A stretch of 64,000 nucleotides of DNA from Massilia arenae (GTDB lineage: Bacteria; Pseudomonadota; Gammaproteobacteria; Burkholderiales; Burkholderiaceae_D). The notes under the pieces are model-generated. The model was not told the origin of the DNA, made no database searches, and saw only the letters and a program-made list of their open reading frames with translations. The stretch covers positions 19,626-83,625 of the forward strand of contig NZ_VPFD01000003.1 in assembly GCF_008014745.1 (NCBI RefSeq). The letters are read 5' to 3'. This document shows, in pieces, positions 36,650 through 45,338 of this stretch; positions within the stretch are counted from its first letter, which is position 1, and each line of letters begins with the position of its first letter. The translations under genes and the position numbers were made by a program.

Positions 36650-37132
36650 ATGACGATGGACTTCGCCGAGCGCATGACTGTCGATGGCCTCGTCTACTCG
36701 ACCCATACCTTCGCGGTCGAGCCGTATCGCAAATCACTTCCTTCGCCGCCCCGCTTCAACCCTTGGCCCGGCTGCTCGAACGGCTATCGCCCGACCTGGG
36801 AAATCCGGGAATGCGGCCATGAGCGCACCTTGCTCATGATCGGCTTCCACCCGGTGGCCGATCTGCCGCTGCTATTCCCCAACGCTACATTACCGCTGGC
36901 CGCGACCTGGTTCAGCGGCATCATCCGCGGCGTTCGGGGCGAGCGCCGCCGTACCGGCTACCCGCCCCGGGATATCTACCCGGACGAGATCTACGTCGAG
37001 ATCGCCGCCGGCAGGGTCGTGCGCGAATGGCTACTCGACCTGCGCGCGGTGCCGGACCAGACCGAGGAAGAATGGCGCCAGTCGGTACCTTCCTTCCTGT
37101 GGAAGTTCTATCCGCGATCGGCGCCTGGCTAG
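36650..37132 (+). CDS. Hypothetical protein, 160 residues
   Basis: Unknown cytoplasmic protein with a strong GGAGGA ribosome site. No signal peptide or membrane helix is evident. It is rich in aromatic and Pro residues and has two cysteines (WPGCSNG and IRECGHE). Its stop abuts the stop of the convergent nitrate ABC ATPase with no base between, so transcripts from both sides must overlap or collide here. Confidence 0.75.
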   Translation: MTMDFAERMTVDGLVYSTHTFAVEPYRKSLPSPPRFNPWPGCSNGYRPTWEIRECGHERTLLMIGFHPVADLPLLFPNATLPLAATWFSGIIRGVRGERRRTGYPPRDIYPDEIYVEIAAGRVVREWLLDLRAVPDQTEEEWRQSVPSFLWKFYPRSAPG

Positions 37133-37945
37133 CTACGCCGCTTCCGCCGCCGGATGCGCCTGTTTGCGATACAAGAACTCCAGCACCGCCTTGCGATGCT
37201 CGGTATAGCGCGCATCCTGCGCCAGCGCGACCCGATCGCGCGGCCGTTCCAGTGACACCTCGACGATTTCGCCGATAGTCGCCGCCGGCCCATTCGTCAG
37301 CATCACGATCCGATCCGACAGCAACACCGCCTCATCCACATCGTGCGTCACCATCACCACCGTGGACTTGGTCGCAGCCACGATCTTGAGCAGCTCATCC
37401 TGCAAATGCGCCCGCGTCAGCGCGTCAAGCGCACCGAACGGCTCATCCATCAACAACACCTTCGGCTCCATCGCTAGCGCCCGCGCGATGCCGACACGCT
37501 GCTTCATGCCGCCCGAAATCTCATGCGGCCGCTTCGCCTCGGCACTGGTCAAGCCCACCAGCGCCAATGCCGCCATGGTCCGCTCACGCAACTGAGCCCG
37601 CGTCTCGGCACCACCAAACACCCGCTCGACCCCGAGATGGATATTCTCGTAACAGGTCAGCCACGGCAGCAGCGAGTGATTCTGGAACACCACCGCCCGC
37701 TCCGGCGACGGCCCGGCGATCTCGCGATTTGCGCACAGCAGCACACCCGCCGTCGGTTTCAACAAGCCGGCGATCAGGTTCAGCAACGTCGACTTGCCAC
37801 ACCCCGAGTGCCCAATCAGCGTAATGAACTCACCCTTGCGTACTTGCAGGTCGATCCCCTGCAGCGCCTGGAACACGCCCTTCTTCGTATGAAACGCCAT
37901 CTCCACACCGGTGATGTCGATGAATTTGGTTTGAAGGTCATCCAT
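37133..37945 (-). CDS. nrtD: Nitrate ABC transporter ATP-binding protein
   Basis: ATPase of a nitrate/nitrite importer, 270 residues. Walker A is GHSGCGKST, the signature is ISGGMKQR, and Walker B is [12 protein letters not shown], followed by the H-loop VTHDVDEA. It has the single-ATPase form (like NasD) without the regulatory NrtA-like extension of cyanobacterial NrtC. It is last in the operon, 15 bases after the permease gene. Alternative substrates of the same ABC group, such as sulfonates or cyanate, are less likely given the binding protein and leader. Confidence 0.92.
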   Translation of the reverse strand: MDDLQTKFIDITGVEMAFHTKKGVFQALQGIDLQVRKGEFITLIGHSGCGKSTLLNLIAGLLKPTAGVLLCANREIAGPSPERAVVFQNHSLLPWLTCYENIHLGVERVFGGAETRAQLRERTMAALALVGLTSAEAKRPHEISGGMKQRVGIARALAMEPKVLLMDEPFGALDALTRAHLQDELLKIVAATKSTVVMVTHDVDEAVLLSDRIVMLTNGPAATIGEIVEVSLERPRDRVALAQDARYTEHRKAVLEFLYRKQAHPAAEAA

Positions 37946-37960
37946 GATCGCGCTCCTTAA

Positions 37961-38893
37961 TCAGTTAGCCACTTGTTCGTGCGTCAGCGCCCGCGCCAGC
38001 GCCACCAGCGCCTGCTCGAGCAGCAGCCCCACCACGCCAATCACGACGATGGCGATGATGATGTTCGCCACGTTCAGGTTGTTCCACTCGTCCCACACCC
38101 AGAAGCCGATGCCCACGCCGCCGGTCAGCATCTCGGCCGCCACGATCACCAGCCATGCGGTGCCGATGGCGAGACGCACGCCGGTCAGGATGTACGGCAG
38201 CGCCGACGGCAGCAGGATCTTGGTCAGGATCTTCCACTCCGACAGGTTCAGCACGCGCGCCACGTTCATGTAATCCTGCGGCACGCGCTGCACGCCGACC
38301 GCCGTATTGATGATCATCGGCCAGATCGAGCAGATGAAGATCGACCAGATCGCCGCCGGATCGGCGGACTTGAACACCAGCAGGCCAATCGGCAACCAGG
38401 CCAGTGGCGACACGGGTTTCAGCAGGCTGATGATCGGGCCGAACATGCCGTTCACGAACTTCACCCGCCCGATGATGAAACCCAGCGGAATGCCGACCAG
38501 CGCCGCCAGCCCGAAGCCCACCGCCACCCGCTTGAGCGAGGCCAGCACGTTCCAGCCAATGCCCTGGTCGTTCGGGCTGTTGTGATAGAAGGGATCGGCG
38601 AACAGCTTGAGCGCTTCCTGGAAGGTCATCAGCGGCGACGGGAAGGCCTCGTTGCGGGTGGCGATCAGCTGCCACACCAGCACCACGAAGGCGATGCCCA
38701 CCAGCGGCGGCAGGACCGCCTTCACCGCCCTGGCGAACGGCTGCGCGCCGCGCACGACGGGCGCCGGCTTGCGCGCGGAAGGTGCGGCATTAACGGCACT
38801 GGCGACTGGCGCGTCGACGGCAAGCGGCAACGTAACAACGGTCGCGCCGCCACCTGCAGGCGCATGGTGCTCGGATTTCAGGATAGCGTTCAT
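37961..38893 (-). CDS. nrtB: Nitrate ABC transporter permease
   Basis: Membrane component of 310 residues with about six helices (first at about 55-75, PLVGIAFVVLVWQLIA) and the EAA loop region (VQRVPQDYMNVARVLNLSEW) that contacts the ATPase. An Ala/Pro-rich N-terminal extension of about 45 residues precedes the first helix. It lies 39 bases after the binding-protein gene. Confidence 0.93.
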   Translation of the reverse strand: MNAILKSEHHAPAGGGATVVTLPLAVDAPVASAVNAAPSARKPAPVVRGAQPFARAVKAVLPPLVGIAFVVLVWQLIATRNEAFPSPLMTFQEALKLFADPFYHNSPNDQGIGWNVLASLKRVAVGFGLAALVGIPLGFIIGRVKFVNGMFGPIISLLKPVSPLAWLPIGLLVFKSADPAAIWSIFICSIWPMIINTAVGVQRVPQDYMNVARVLNLSEWKILTKILLPSALPYILTGVRLAIGTAWLVIVAAEMLTGGVGIGFWVWDEWNNLNVANIIIAIVVIGVVGLLLEQALVALARALTHEQVAN

Positions 38894-38932
38894 GGCATTC
38901 CCCTATTCAGACAAGATGACAGCAAATGAAAA

Positions 38933-40216
38933 TCAGACCCTGACCTTGAACGAGGCTGCGTAGGCTTTCGGGTCCTTCCCGTCCCATACGGTGCCGTCCA
39001 TCAGCTTCGAGCTGCGCATCGGGCTCGCAGGCGCCGGCGCCTTGGCCAGCGTCGCCGCATCCTTGTACAGCGCGACCTGGTTGACCGCGCTGGCCACGGC
39101 CAGGTAGTCCGGATCCTGCTTGAGCAGGCCCCAGCGGCGATGCTGGGTCATGAACCACATGCCGTCCGACAGATACGGGAAGTTGACCGCGCCGTCGTTG
39201 TAGAACTTCATGTAGTTCTGGTCGTCCCAGGTCTTGCCGAGGCCGTTCTGGTAGCGGCCCATGATGCGCTGGTCGATCGCGTCCTTGCTGGTGTTGACGT
39301 ACGATTTGGCGGCGATGACCTCGGCCATCTTGTTCTTGTTGGCCATCGAGGCGTCGATCCAGCGGCCGGCCTCGATGATGGCGGCCATCATGGCGCGGCA
39401 GGTATTGGGGTACTTCTTCGCAAACTCCAGGGTCGAGCCCAGCACCTTCTCGGGATGGTCGCGCCAGATGTCCTGGGTCGTGATGGCGGTGATGCCGATG
39501 CCGTCCATGATCGCGCGGTGGCCCCACGGTTCACCGACGCAGAAGCCATCCATATTCCCGACCCGCATATTGGCCACCATCTGCGGCGGCGGCACCGTGA
39601 TGACTTTTGCTTCCTTCATCGGGTTGATGCCGTTCGCCGCCAGCCAGTAATACAGCCACATCGCGTGGGTGCCGGTCGGGAAGGTCTGGGCGAAAGTGAA
39701 CTCGCGCTTTTCGGTGCGCATCACCTTGGCCAGCGACTGGCCATCGACCGCGCCCTTGGTGGCCAGCTGCTTCGAGAGCGTGATCGCCTGGCCGTTGTTG
39801 TTCAGGCCCATCAGCACCGCCATGTCCTTGCGCTGTCCGCCGATGCCCATCTGGACGCTATACAGCAGCCCGTACAACACGTGGGCCGCGTCCAGGTCGC
39901 CATTGGCCAGCTTGTCGCGCACGCCGGCCCATGAAGCCTCTTTGCTCAGCACGAATTTCACGCCGTACTTCTTGTCGAAGCCCAGCACCGAGGCCATCAC
40001 CACCGACGCGCAATCGGTCAGTGGGATGAAGCCGATCTTGATCTCGGTCTTTTCCGGCTTGTCCGAACCCGCCGCCCACACGCCGCCCGTTGCCAGCCCC
40101 ATCAAGCTTCCTCCCGCTACCAGACCTGCGCCATGAATGACCTTCCTGCGCGTGACGTCGACTCCGCCGACATCCGCCGTCGCTACGCTCTTCGCTTCAA
40201 GCTTCTGATTTTTCAT
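38933..40216 (-). CDS. nrtA: Nitrate ABC transporter substrate-binding protein (Tat-exported)
   Basis: CmpA/NrtA-type nitrate-binding protein of 427 residues. The N terminus carries a twin-arginine signal (VTRRKVIHGAGLVAGGSLMGLATGGVWAA), so it is probably exported folded. The mature part begins KTEIKIGFIPLTDCASVVMA, with VGEPWGHRAIMDGIG and TFPTGTHAMWLYYWLA typical of the family. The start MKNQKLEAKS was chosen because the upstream reading frame runs through the leader terminator. The operon has no reductase gene, so nitrate reduction must be encoded elsewhere. Regulation: sigma-54 promoter plus ANTAR-type antitermination, described separately. Confidence 0.94.
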   Translation of the reverse strand: MKNQKLEAKSVATADVGGVDVTRRKVIHGAGLVAGGSLMGLATGGVWAAGSDKPEKTEIKIGFIPLTDCASVVMASVLGFDKKYGVKFVLSKEASWAGVRDKLANGDLDAAHVLYGLLYSVQMGIGGQRKDMAVLMGLNNNGQAITLSKQLATKGAVDGQSLAKVMRTEKREFTFAQTFPTGTHAMWLYYWLAANGINPMKEAKVITVPPPQMVANMRVGNMDGFCVGEPWGHRAIMDGIGITAITTQDIWRDHPEKVLGSTLEFAKKYPNTCRAMMAAIIEAGRWIDASMANKNKMAEVIAAKSYVNTSKDAIDQRIMGRYQNGLGKTWDDQNYMKFYNDGAVNFPYLSDGMWFMTQHRRWGLLKQDPDYLAVASAVNQVALYKDAATLAKAPAPASPMRSSKLMDGTVWDGKDPKAYAASFKVRV

Positions 40217-40238
40217 CGCAATCCCAATGTAGTCAGGC

Positions 40239-40290
40239 AAAAAAAAAGACGCGTACCCGACATGAACGCATTCATGTTCCGGTAGACGTC
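40239..40290 (-). terminator. Leader terminator (attenuator) of the nitrate operon
   Basis: Hairpin with GACG/CGTC, TACC/GGTA and ACATGAA/TTCATGT paired blocks separated by small internal loops, followed by nine U in the RNA. It ends 22 bases before the nrtA start codon, so it must be bypassed for expression. Its 5' arm overlaps the second ANTAR hairpin, so the two are mutually exclusive. Confidence 0.9.
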
Positions 40291-40325
40291 GTTGTCTTGG
40301 TGGGCGCTGCCTTCGTTGGCGGCGC
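40284..40325 (-). promoter_or_regulatory. Two-hairpin ANTAR (NasR/NasT) antiterminator RNA motif
   Basis: P1 (40304-40325): an 8-position stem with one C-A mismatch closes the hexaloop AACGAA. P2 (40284-40297): a 4-bp AGAC/GTCT stem closes the hexaloop AACGAC. Both loops have A at position 1 and G at position 4, the defining feature of ANTAR-domain RNA targets. The hairpins are 6 bases apart. P2 uses bases of the terminator's 5' arm, so stabilising it would prevent termination. This is the architecture described for Klebsiella nasF controlled by NasR. The matching regulator gene is not in this window. Confidence 0.88.
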
Positions 40326-40357
40326 ACGCAGCGCTCCATTGCGCTGATGATGATTAC

Positions 40358-40372
40358 GCAATCTTCATGCCA
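40358..40372 (-). promoter_or_regulatory. Sigma-54 (-24/-12) promoter of the nitrate operon
   Basis: TGGCATGAAGATTGC has the invariant GG and GC spaced by exactly 10 bases and matches the TGGCACG-N4-TTGC consensus except for one base. The start point would be near 40346, just before hairpin P1, giving a leader of about 130 bases. A dyad GCGCA-N7-TGCGC at 40437-40453, about 100 bases upstream, could be an activator (NtrC-like) site, but its match is weak. Confidence 0.82.
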
Positions 40373-40896
40373 GCGAGCACGCAGAGTGACGCGCCGTCAT
40401 TTCGCACCGCCGGCGCACCGCGCGATGGCGGAAATGGCGCACTGCGATTGCGCAGCGCATCATTTTGGACGGGCTGTTGCGTGAGCGCAGAGAACCTGCA
40501 AATACGCTCTTCTGCTACCACATACGGCATGCTAGGATGGGTTGTTGCACTGAGAAAACATCAGTTGTCTCAATCGTGCGCCCCTTGTATATACCGGGCA
40601 TACATGTAAAATAAATAACGTCCTGAACGCAGCCCGACTTCCAGGTCTTGCTCCCGTTCCGGATCCCGATTTCGAAGCTTTTGTACTGGCATCCGCATGT
40701 CACGCATCCACCGCCCGCCTCACTCCAGCCAGCGTCACCAGACCGACTTGGCGGGCCGGCGCAGTTGTCAGTAAATCCGCTTCCGCCCAACGCGCACCGC
40801 GCGCCTGACCGGCGAACCATCTTCATATACCGCCCGGCACACGCCGGCCATTCTTTAATTTGCCAGTCTCCATTCGAGACGGCGCTGGAATTAACC

Positions 40897-41091
40897 ATGA
40901 ACACCGAGCATACCGAACGCCACCATTCGTCGATCCACGCCGCCACCGCGGTCGACCGCAGCAACCCACGCGCGCCGAAACGCGGCATCGCCAAGGACAT
41001 CGTCTCCAGCGGCCGCCGCCTGCGCACCCGCATCGGCGTCATCGCCGCCGCCTGCATCGGCCTGACCGCGCTGCTGATCAACTTCGAGTAA
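40897..41091 (+). CDS. Small single-pass membrane protein, hypothetical
   Basis: A 64-residue product with a His-rich, polar N terminus (HTERHHSSIH), a basic stretch (GRRLRTRIG) and a C-terminal hydrophobic segment (VIAAACIGLTALLIN), suggesting a tail-anchored or single-pass topology. The ribosome site is weak (TGGAA), and the reading frame extends upstream without a better start. Its reality rests mainly on this composition. Confidence 0.45.
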   Translation: MNTEHTERHHSSIHAATAVDRSNPRAPKRGIAKDIVSSGRRLRTRIGVIAAACIGLTALLINFE

Positions 41092-41182
41092 ACACTGCCG
41101 TGCGCCATGCTGCGTGCGGCCCGGTTGTCGGCTCGATGCCGGCTGGGCTATACTGCCCCGCATCATCGTCGATCGGGATCGC

Positions 41183-41509
41183 ATGCAGTTCCAGGCCACA
41201 CGTCAGCACGCATCTTATTGCGTAACGAGCGCACCCCTGCGCCGGGTGCTGGCCTGCCTGTGCGCGCTGATCCTTGCCCTGCAACTCGTGGGCGCCTCGT
41301 TCCACGACCATGACCTGTCCGAACAGCTGTCCGACTGCGTCAGCTGCCAGATCGCTTCACATTCCACAGCCGACCTTCCAGCGGCATCGCCACAACTGCT
41401 GGCGCTCTTCCTCGTCATCGCCTTCGTCCTTGCGCGCCTGCCGCGCCCCGTGCCGGTCGTCCTGCGCCGCTACCTGATTCCTTCCCGCCAGGCGCCTCCG
41501 CGCCACTGA
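41183..41509 (+). CDS. DUF2946-like small membrane protein with His/Cys motif
   Basis: A 108-residue protein with an N-terminal hydrophobic segment (VLACLCALILALQLVGA). A periplasmic-looking HDHDLSEQLSDCVSCQIASHS motif (paired His/Asp, CxxC, His) could bind a metal. A second hydrophobic segment (LLALFLVIAFVLARLP) follows, and the tail is basic. The layout resembles DUF2946 proteins, which are often near copper or TonB genes. The start has CGGGA upstream. It lies 107 bases before the ABC exporter ATPase and may belong to the same transcript. Confidence 0.65.
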   Translation: MQFQATRQHASYCVTSAPLRRVLACLCALILALQLVGASFHDHDLSEQLSDCVSCQIASHSTADLPAASPQLLALFLVIAFVLARLPRPVPVVLRRYLIPSRQAPPRH

Positions 41510-41616
41510 TCCGTCTTTGAATCCCTCGCGGGCCGCGTCAAACCGGCCTGCGGGCGCGCATGCGCATTCGCGCACGGCGTGCGCCCACCATTTCAGCTTC
41601 ACCACAAAGGACCACG

Positions 41617-42357
41617 ATGACCATGACTACCCCTGCCCTGGAAGCGAACGGCGTGACCGTCGCCTACCAGTCCACGCCCGTGCTCAACGAGCTGTCACTG
41701 CGCGTCGCGCGCGGCGAGATCTATGCCCTCCTGGGCGGCAACGGCGCCGGCAAATCGACCACCATGAACACCTTCCTCGGCTTCACGGTACCCCGCTCCG
41801 GCAGCGTGCGCGTGTGCGGCATCGACGTCGCCGCCGATCCGCTGGCGGCGCGCGGCCAATTGGCCTATGTGCCGGAAAACGTCGCCCTGTACGAGCACCT
41901 GGACGCGCGCGAGAACATCGAATACTTCCTGCGCCTGGCCGGCAGCAGCTGGACCGACGCCACCATCGACGAGGCACTGGACGCCGTGCGCCTGGATGCC
42001 TCGGCCTGGCGGCGCCGCCTGGGCGGCTATTCGAAAGGCATGCGCCAGAAGGTCGCGATCGCGCTGGCCGTGGCGCGCCAGGTGCCGGTGCTGCTGCTGG
42101 ACGAACCCACCACCGGCCTCGATCCGCAAGCCACCAGCGAGTTCAACGCCCTGCTGCAAGGCCTGCGTGCACGCGGCAGCGCGATCTTCATGGTCACCCA
42201 CGATTTATTGGGGGCGGCCGAGGTGGCCGACCGCATCGGCTTTCTCGAGCGCGGCCACATCAGCCACGAAGTCGCGGCCAGCGGGGACGAACGCTACGAC
42301 GTGCGCGACCTGTACCGGCGCTATGCGGGAACGAGCCAGGCAAAGGATGCGGCATGA
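41617..42357 (+). CDS. ABC-2 type exporter ATP-binding protein
   Basis: ATPase of 246 residues. Walker A is GGNGAGKST, the signature region is GYSKGMRQK, and Walker B is VLLLDEPTTGLD, followed by MVTHDLLGA. The block YVPENVALYEHLDARENIEYF is typical of the DrrA/NatA/CcmA-like exporter class. The start MTMTTPALEANG has AAAGGA upstream. It overlaps the next gene by 4 bases (ATGA), so ATPase and permease are coupled. Confidence 0.93.
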   Translation: MTMTTPALEANGVTVAYQSTPVLNELSLRVARGEIYALLGGNGAGKSTTMNTFLGFTVPRSGSVRVCGIDVAADPLAARGQLAYVPENVALYEHLDARENIEYFLRLAGSSWTDATIDEALDAVRLDASAWRRRLGGYSKGMRQKVAIALAVARQVPVLLLDEPTTGLDPQATSEFNALLQGLRARGSAIFMVTHDLLGAAEVADRIGFLERGHISHEVAASGDERYDVRDLYRRYAGTSQAKDAA

Positions 42358-43790
42358 GCGCCACCCTGATGCAGGCGCTGCCCGCCATCGCCCGCAGCGA
42401 ATGGCGCGCCATGCTGCGCAACCAGGTGGCGGTGGCCGCCGGCATCCTGATGCTGGCGCTGACGCTGGCCGCGATCCTGGTCAGCCATGAACGGGTGGAC
42501 GCCGTGAACGCCGAGCGCGCGCGTTTTCAAAGCACGGCCGACGAACAGTGGAATAAGCAGCCCGACCGTCACCCGCACCGCGTGGTGCACTACGGGCATT
42601 ACGTGTTCCGTCCATTGAGCCCCCTCGCCTTCTTCGATTTCGGCGTCGATCCCTTCACCGGCAACACGCTATTCCTCGAGGGCCACCGCCAGAACAGCGC
42701 CAATTTCAGCGACGCCGGCCAGTCCTCGGTGCTGCTGCGCTTCGGCCAGCTCACCCCGGCCTTCGTGCTGCAGGTGCTGACTCCCTTGCTGATCGTGTTC
42801 CTGGCCTTCGGCAGCGTGGCGCGTGAGCGCGAGCGCGGCCAGTTGCGCCTGCAGATCGTGCAGGGCATCCCCGGCGCCACCCTATTGCTCGGCAAGCTGG
42901 CCGCGCATGCGGGCGTGGCGCTGCTGCTCGGCGCGCCCGCCTTCGCCGCACTGGTCGCGATCGCGCTGCTGCATCCGGCGGTGGCGCCGCAGGCGCTGAC
43001 GCTGCTGCTCGGGTATGCGCTCTACCTGCTGCTGTGGGTGGTGGCGGCGGTGCTCGTGTCGAGCAGCCTGCCGCGTGCGCGCGATGCCTTGCTGGCCCTG
43101 GTGGCCGGCTGGATCGTCACCGCGATCCTGCTGCCGCGCGTGATGCCCGACTTCGCCGCCGACGACGTCGGCCGGCCGAGCCGCATCGAAACCGAAGTAG
43201 CGATTCACGAGCGCCTGGCCGCGATCGGCGATAGCCACAATCCGAACGACCCGTATTTCAACGCCTTCCGCCAACGCACGCTGGAGAAGTACGGCGTGCA
43301 GCGGGTCGAAGACCTGCCGGTGAACTACGGCGGCCTGTTGATGGCCGAAGGCGAACGCATGACGAGCGAACTGTTCGACGAATTCATGCGCGCCGACTTC
43401 GCGCGCCAGCGCCAGGAAAACGCGATCGTGCACTCGGCCAGCCTGTTCAGCCCCGTGATAGCGCTGCGCCGCATGTCGACCGCGCTGGCCGGCACCAACC
43501 TCGACAGCCATGCGCGCTTCCTGATCGAGGGTGAAAAATACCGCTACGCCTTCGTCCAGTCGCTCAACGGCCTGCACGCCAACGTCGTTTCGCCACAAGG
43601 CGCCGGCGACGAACGCATCGACAAGCATCACTGGAACGACACGCCGCGCTTCGGCTATCCGCCCGCACCCTTTGCCGAGGTGGCCGCGCGCCACGCCTGG
43701 CCTGCCTTCGCGGTACTGGGCGGCTGGCTGCTGGCCCTGTTCGGCGCCGCTTACCCGATCGCGAAACGCCTCGAAAGGAAGGCCAAATGA
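42354..43790 (+). CDS. ABC-2 type permease, DUF3526 family (first copy)
   Basis: Membrane protein of 478 residues. One helix is near the N terminus (VAVAAGILMLALTLAAILVS), followed by a large extracytoplasmic loop (about 45-130). A block of about five helices (about 135-265) is followed by a second soluble region (about 270-440) and a final helix (WPAFAVLGGWLLALFGAAYPI). This is the layout of NosY-like/DUF3526 permeases. It overlaps its neighbours by 4 bases on both sides. Confidence 0.88.
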   Translation: MSATLMQALPAIARSEWRAMLRNQVAVAAGILMLALTLAAILVSHERVDAVNAERARFQSTADEQWNKQPDRHPHRVVHYGHYVFRPLSPLAFFDFGVDPFTGNTLFLEGHRQNSANFSDAGQSSVLLRFGQLTPAFVLQVLTPLLIVFLAFGSVARERERGQLRLQIVQGIPGATLLLGKLAAHAGVALLLGAPAFAALVAIALLHPAVAPQALTLLLGYALYLLLWVVAAVLVSSSLPRARDALLALVAGWIVTAILLPRVMPDFAADDVGRPSRIETEVAIHERLAAIGDSHNPNDPYFNAFRQRTLEKYGVQRVEDLPVNYGGLLMAEGERMTSELFDEFMRADFARQRQENAIVHSASLFSPVIALRRMSTALAGTNLDSHARFLIEGEKYRYAFVQSLNGLHANVVSPQGAGDERIDKHHWNDTPRFGYPPAPFAEVAARHAWPAFAVLGGWLLALFGAAYPIAKRLERKAK

Positions 43791-45154
43791 AAACGCTTAT
43801 ATTCGAACTGCGCCAGGTGGCGCATTCCAGGCTGGCGGTCGGCGCCGTCGTGCTGCTGGCGCTCTTGTGCGCGCTGTCGGTCTGGACCGGCCTGCAGGCC
43901 GTGGGCCAGCAGCGCGCGGCGCTCGAGCGCATCGCCGCCAGCCACGCGCAGGACTACGCCGCCATCGCCGCCAAGCAGCTCAAGGGTGGCGCGGGTGGCG
44001 CGGCCGAAGCCGGCTCGGTTGGCTACTACCTGCCGCACCTGACGGTGAACCCGCCGTCGCCGCTGGCCTTCGTGGCCATCGGCCAGCGCGACCTGCAGCC
44101 GCAGGCCTTGCGCGTGCGCCTGCTCGGCCTGCACTCGCAGCTGTACGAGTCGGAAGCCATCAACCCCGAGTTGGCCATGCCGGGCCGCTTCGACTTCGCC
44201 TTCGTGCTGGTCTTCCTGGCGCCGCTGTTCGTCATCGCGCTGATGCACGACCTGGTCTCGAGCGAGCGCGAAGCGGGCCGCCTGCGGCTGCTGGCGTCGC
44301 TTCCCGCGGCTGCCGCCAACACCTGGCGCCGCCGGGTCGGCTTGCGCTATGGCCTGGTGTGGCTGGCCGCCCTGCTGCCGGTGGGCGTTGGCGCGCTGGT
44401 GGCCGGCGCCGGGGTGGCAGGCTTCGCGGCGATCGCGCTGGTGGCCACGCTCTATCTCGCCTTCTGGTTCGGTCTCGCCAGCTGGGTCGCCGCGCGCGCC
44501 CGCACCTCGAGCAGCAGCGCCGCGATCCTGCTGGCCTGCCTGGTCGGCCTGACGATGATCCTGCCGACGCTGGCCGACGCCGCGATCGCGCGCCTGTCGC
44601 CGGTCTCCAAGGGCGTCGAACTGGCGCTGGCGCAGCGCCAGGCCGTGCACTCTGGCTGGGACATCCCGAAGCCGGAGACGTTTGAAAAGTTCTTCCGCAG
44701 CCACCCCGAGTGGAAGGACACGCCGCCGGTCGAAGGTCGCTTCCACTGGAAATGGTATTACGCGATGCACCAGGCCGGCGACGATGCCGTGGCCGCCGAC
44801 GTCGCCCAATACCGCGCCAGCATGCAGGCGCGCGAGGACTGGACGGCGCGCGTCGGACTGCTGCTGGCATCGGTGAACGTGCAGGTGCTGCTGCATCGCC
44901 TGGCCGATACCGACCTGTTGGCGCAGCTGGCGTACCAGGATCGCATCGCGGCGTATCACACGCAGCTGCGGCGCTTTTTCTATCCGTATCTGTTCGAAGA
45001 GCGGGCGATGACGCAGGACGATCTAGCGAAGCTGCCGCGGTTTGAGCATGTGGCGGTGCCAGGCGGCTTGCCGGTGCGCCAGTTGCTGGCGCTGGCGGTG
45101 CTGGCGTTCGCATTGCTCGCGATCGGCTTACGCAAGTTGCGCGCTCCACGCTAA
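43787..45154 (+). CDS. ABC-2 type permease, DUF3526 family (second copy)
   Basis: A 455-residue paralogue-like partner of the preceding permease with the same plan: N-terminal helix (LAVGAVVLLALLCALSVWTGL), loop, a central block of helices (about 140-265), a long soluble region (about 280-425) and a last helix (LLALAVLAFALLAIGL). Together with the ATPase it forms a heteromeric exporter of unknown substrate. DUF3526 exporters often sit near TonB receptors or metal proteins. Here the only such neighbour is the upstream His/Cys protein. Confidence 0.88.
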   Translation: MKTLIFELRQVAHSRLAVGAVVLLALLCALSVWTGLQAVGQQRAALERIAASHAQDYAAIAAKQLKGGAGGAAEAGSVGYYLPHLTVNPPSPLAFVAIGQRDLQPQALRVRLLGLHSQLYESEAINPELAMPGRFDFAFVLVFLAPLFVIALMHDLVSSEREAGRLRLLASLPAAAANTWRRRVGLRYGLVWLAALLPVGVGALVAGAGVAGFAAIALVATLYLAFWFGLASWVAARARTSSSSAAILLACLVGLTMILPTLADAAIARLSPVSKGVELALAQRQAVHSGWDIPKPETFEKFFRSHPEWKDTPPVEGRFHWKWYYAMHQAGDDAVAADVAQYRASMQAREDWTARVGLLLASVNVQVLLHRLADTDLLAQLAYQDRIAAYHTQLRRFFYPYLFEERAMTQDDLAKLPRFEHVAVPGGLPVRQLLALAVLAFALLAIGLRKLRAPR

Positions 45155-45178
45155 CACCATTTTTTCGTTACCCTCAAA

Positions 45179-45284
45179 ACGTCGTCCCCGCGAAGGCGGG
45201 GACCCAAGTTTCTCAGTAGACCACTTATGTAGATTGAAGTGGCTGCGCTACTAACTTGGGTCCCCGCCTGCGCGGGGACGACGT
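45179..45284. repeat. REP-like inverted pair, locus B
   Basis: Two 32-base units at 45179-45210 and 45253-45284 face each other with nearly perfect symmetry. Each is a CCCCGC/GCGGGG palindrome with ACGTCG on the outer side and CCCAAGTT on the inner side; 42 bases lie between. The pair lies in the 184-base gap after the exporter and could serve as its transcript end. Relative to loci A and C, T is replaced by C in the arm. Confidence 0.88.
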
Positions 45285-45338
45285 GGTATGGCTAACTAAA
45301 ATGTTGGAGGCCGCGAGCTCACTGGCCTCTTTACTGCA

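Larger units (their letters stand above)
40217..40896. other. Divergent intergenic region upstream of the nitrate operon
   Basis: About 680 bases. The left 160 bases hold the nitrate leader and sigma-54 promoter. The part from 40380 to 40480 is likely upstream activator DNA. 40500-40640 is AT-rich (possible IHF-type bend or plus-strand promoter). 40640-40890 is GC-rich with open frames but no supported gene. Confidence 0.6.

Noticed and set aside
40648..40896. Upstream extension of the small ORF ending at 41091
   Set aside because: It has no ribosome site, composition unlike a protein N terminus, and a more sensible ATG at 40897.
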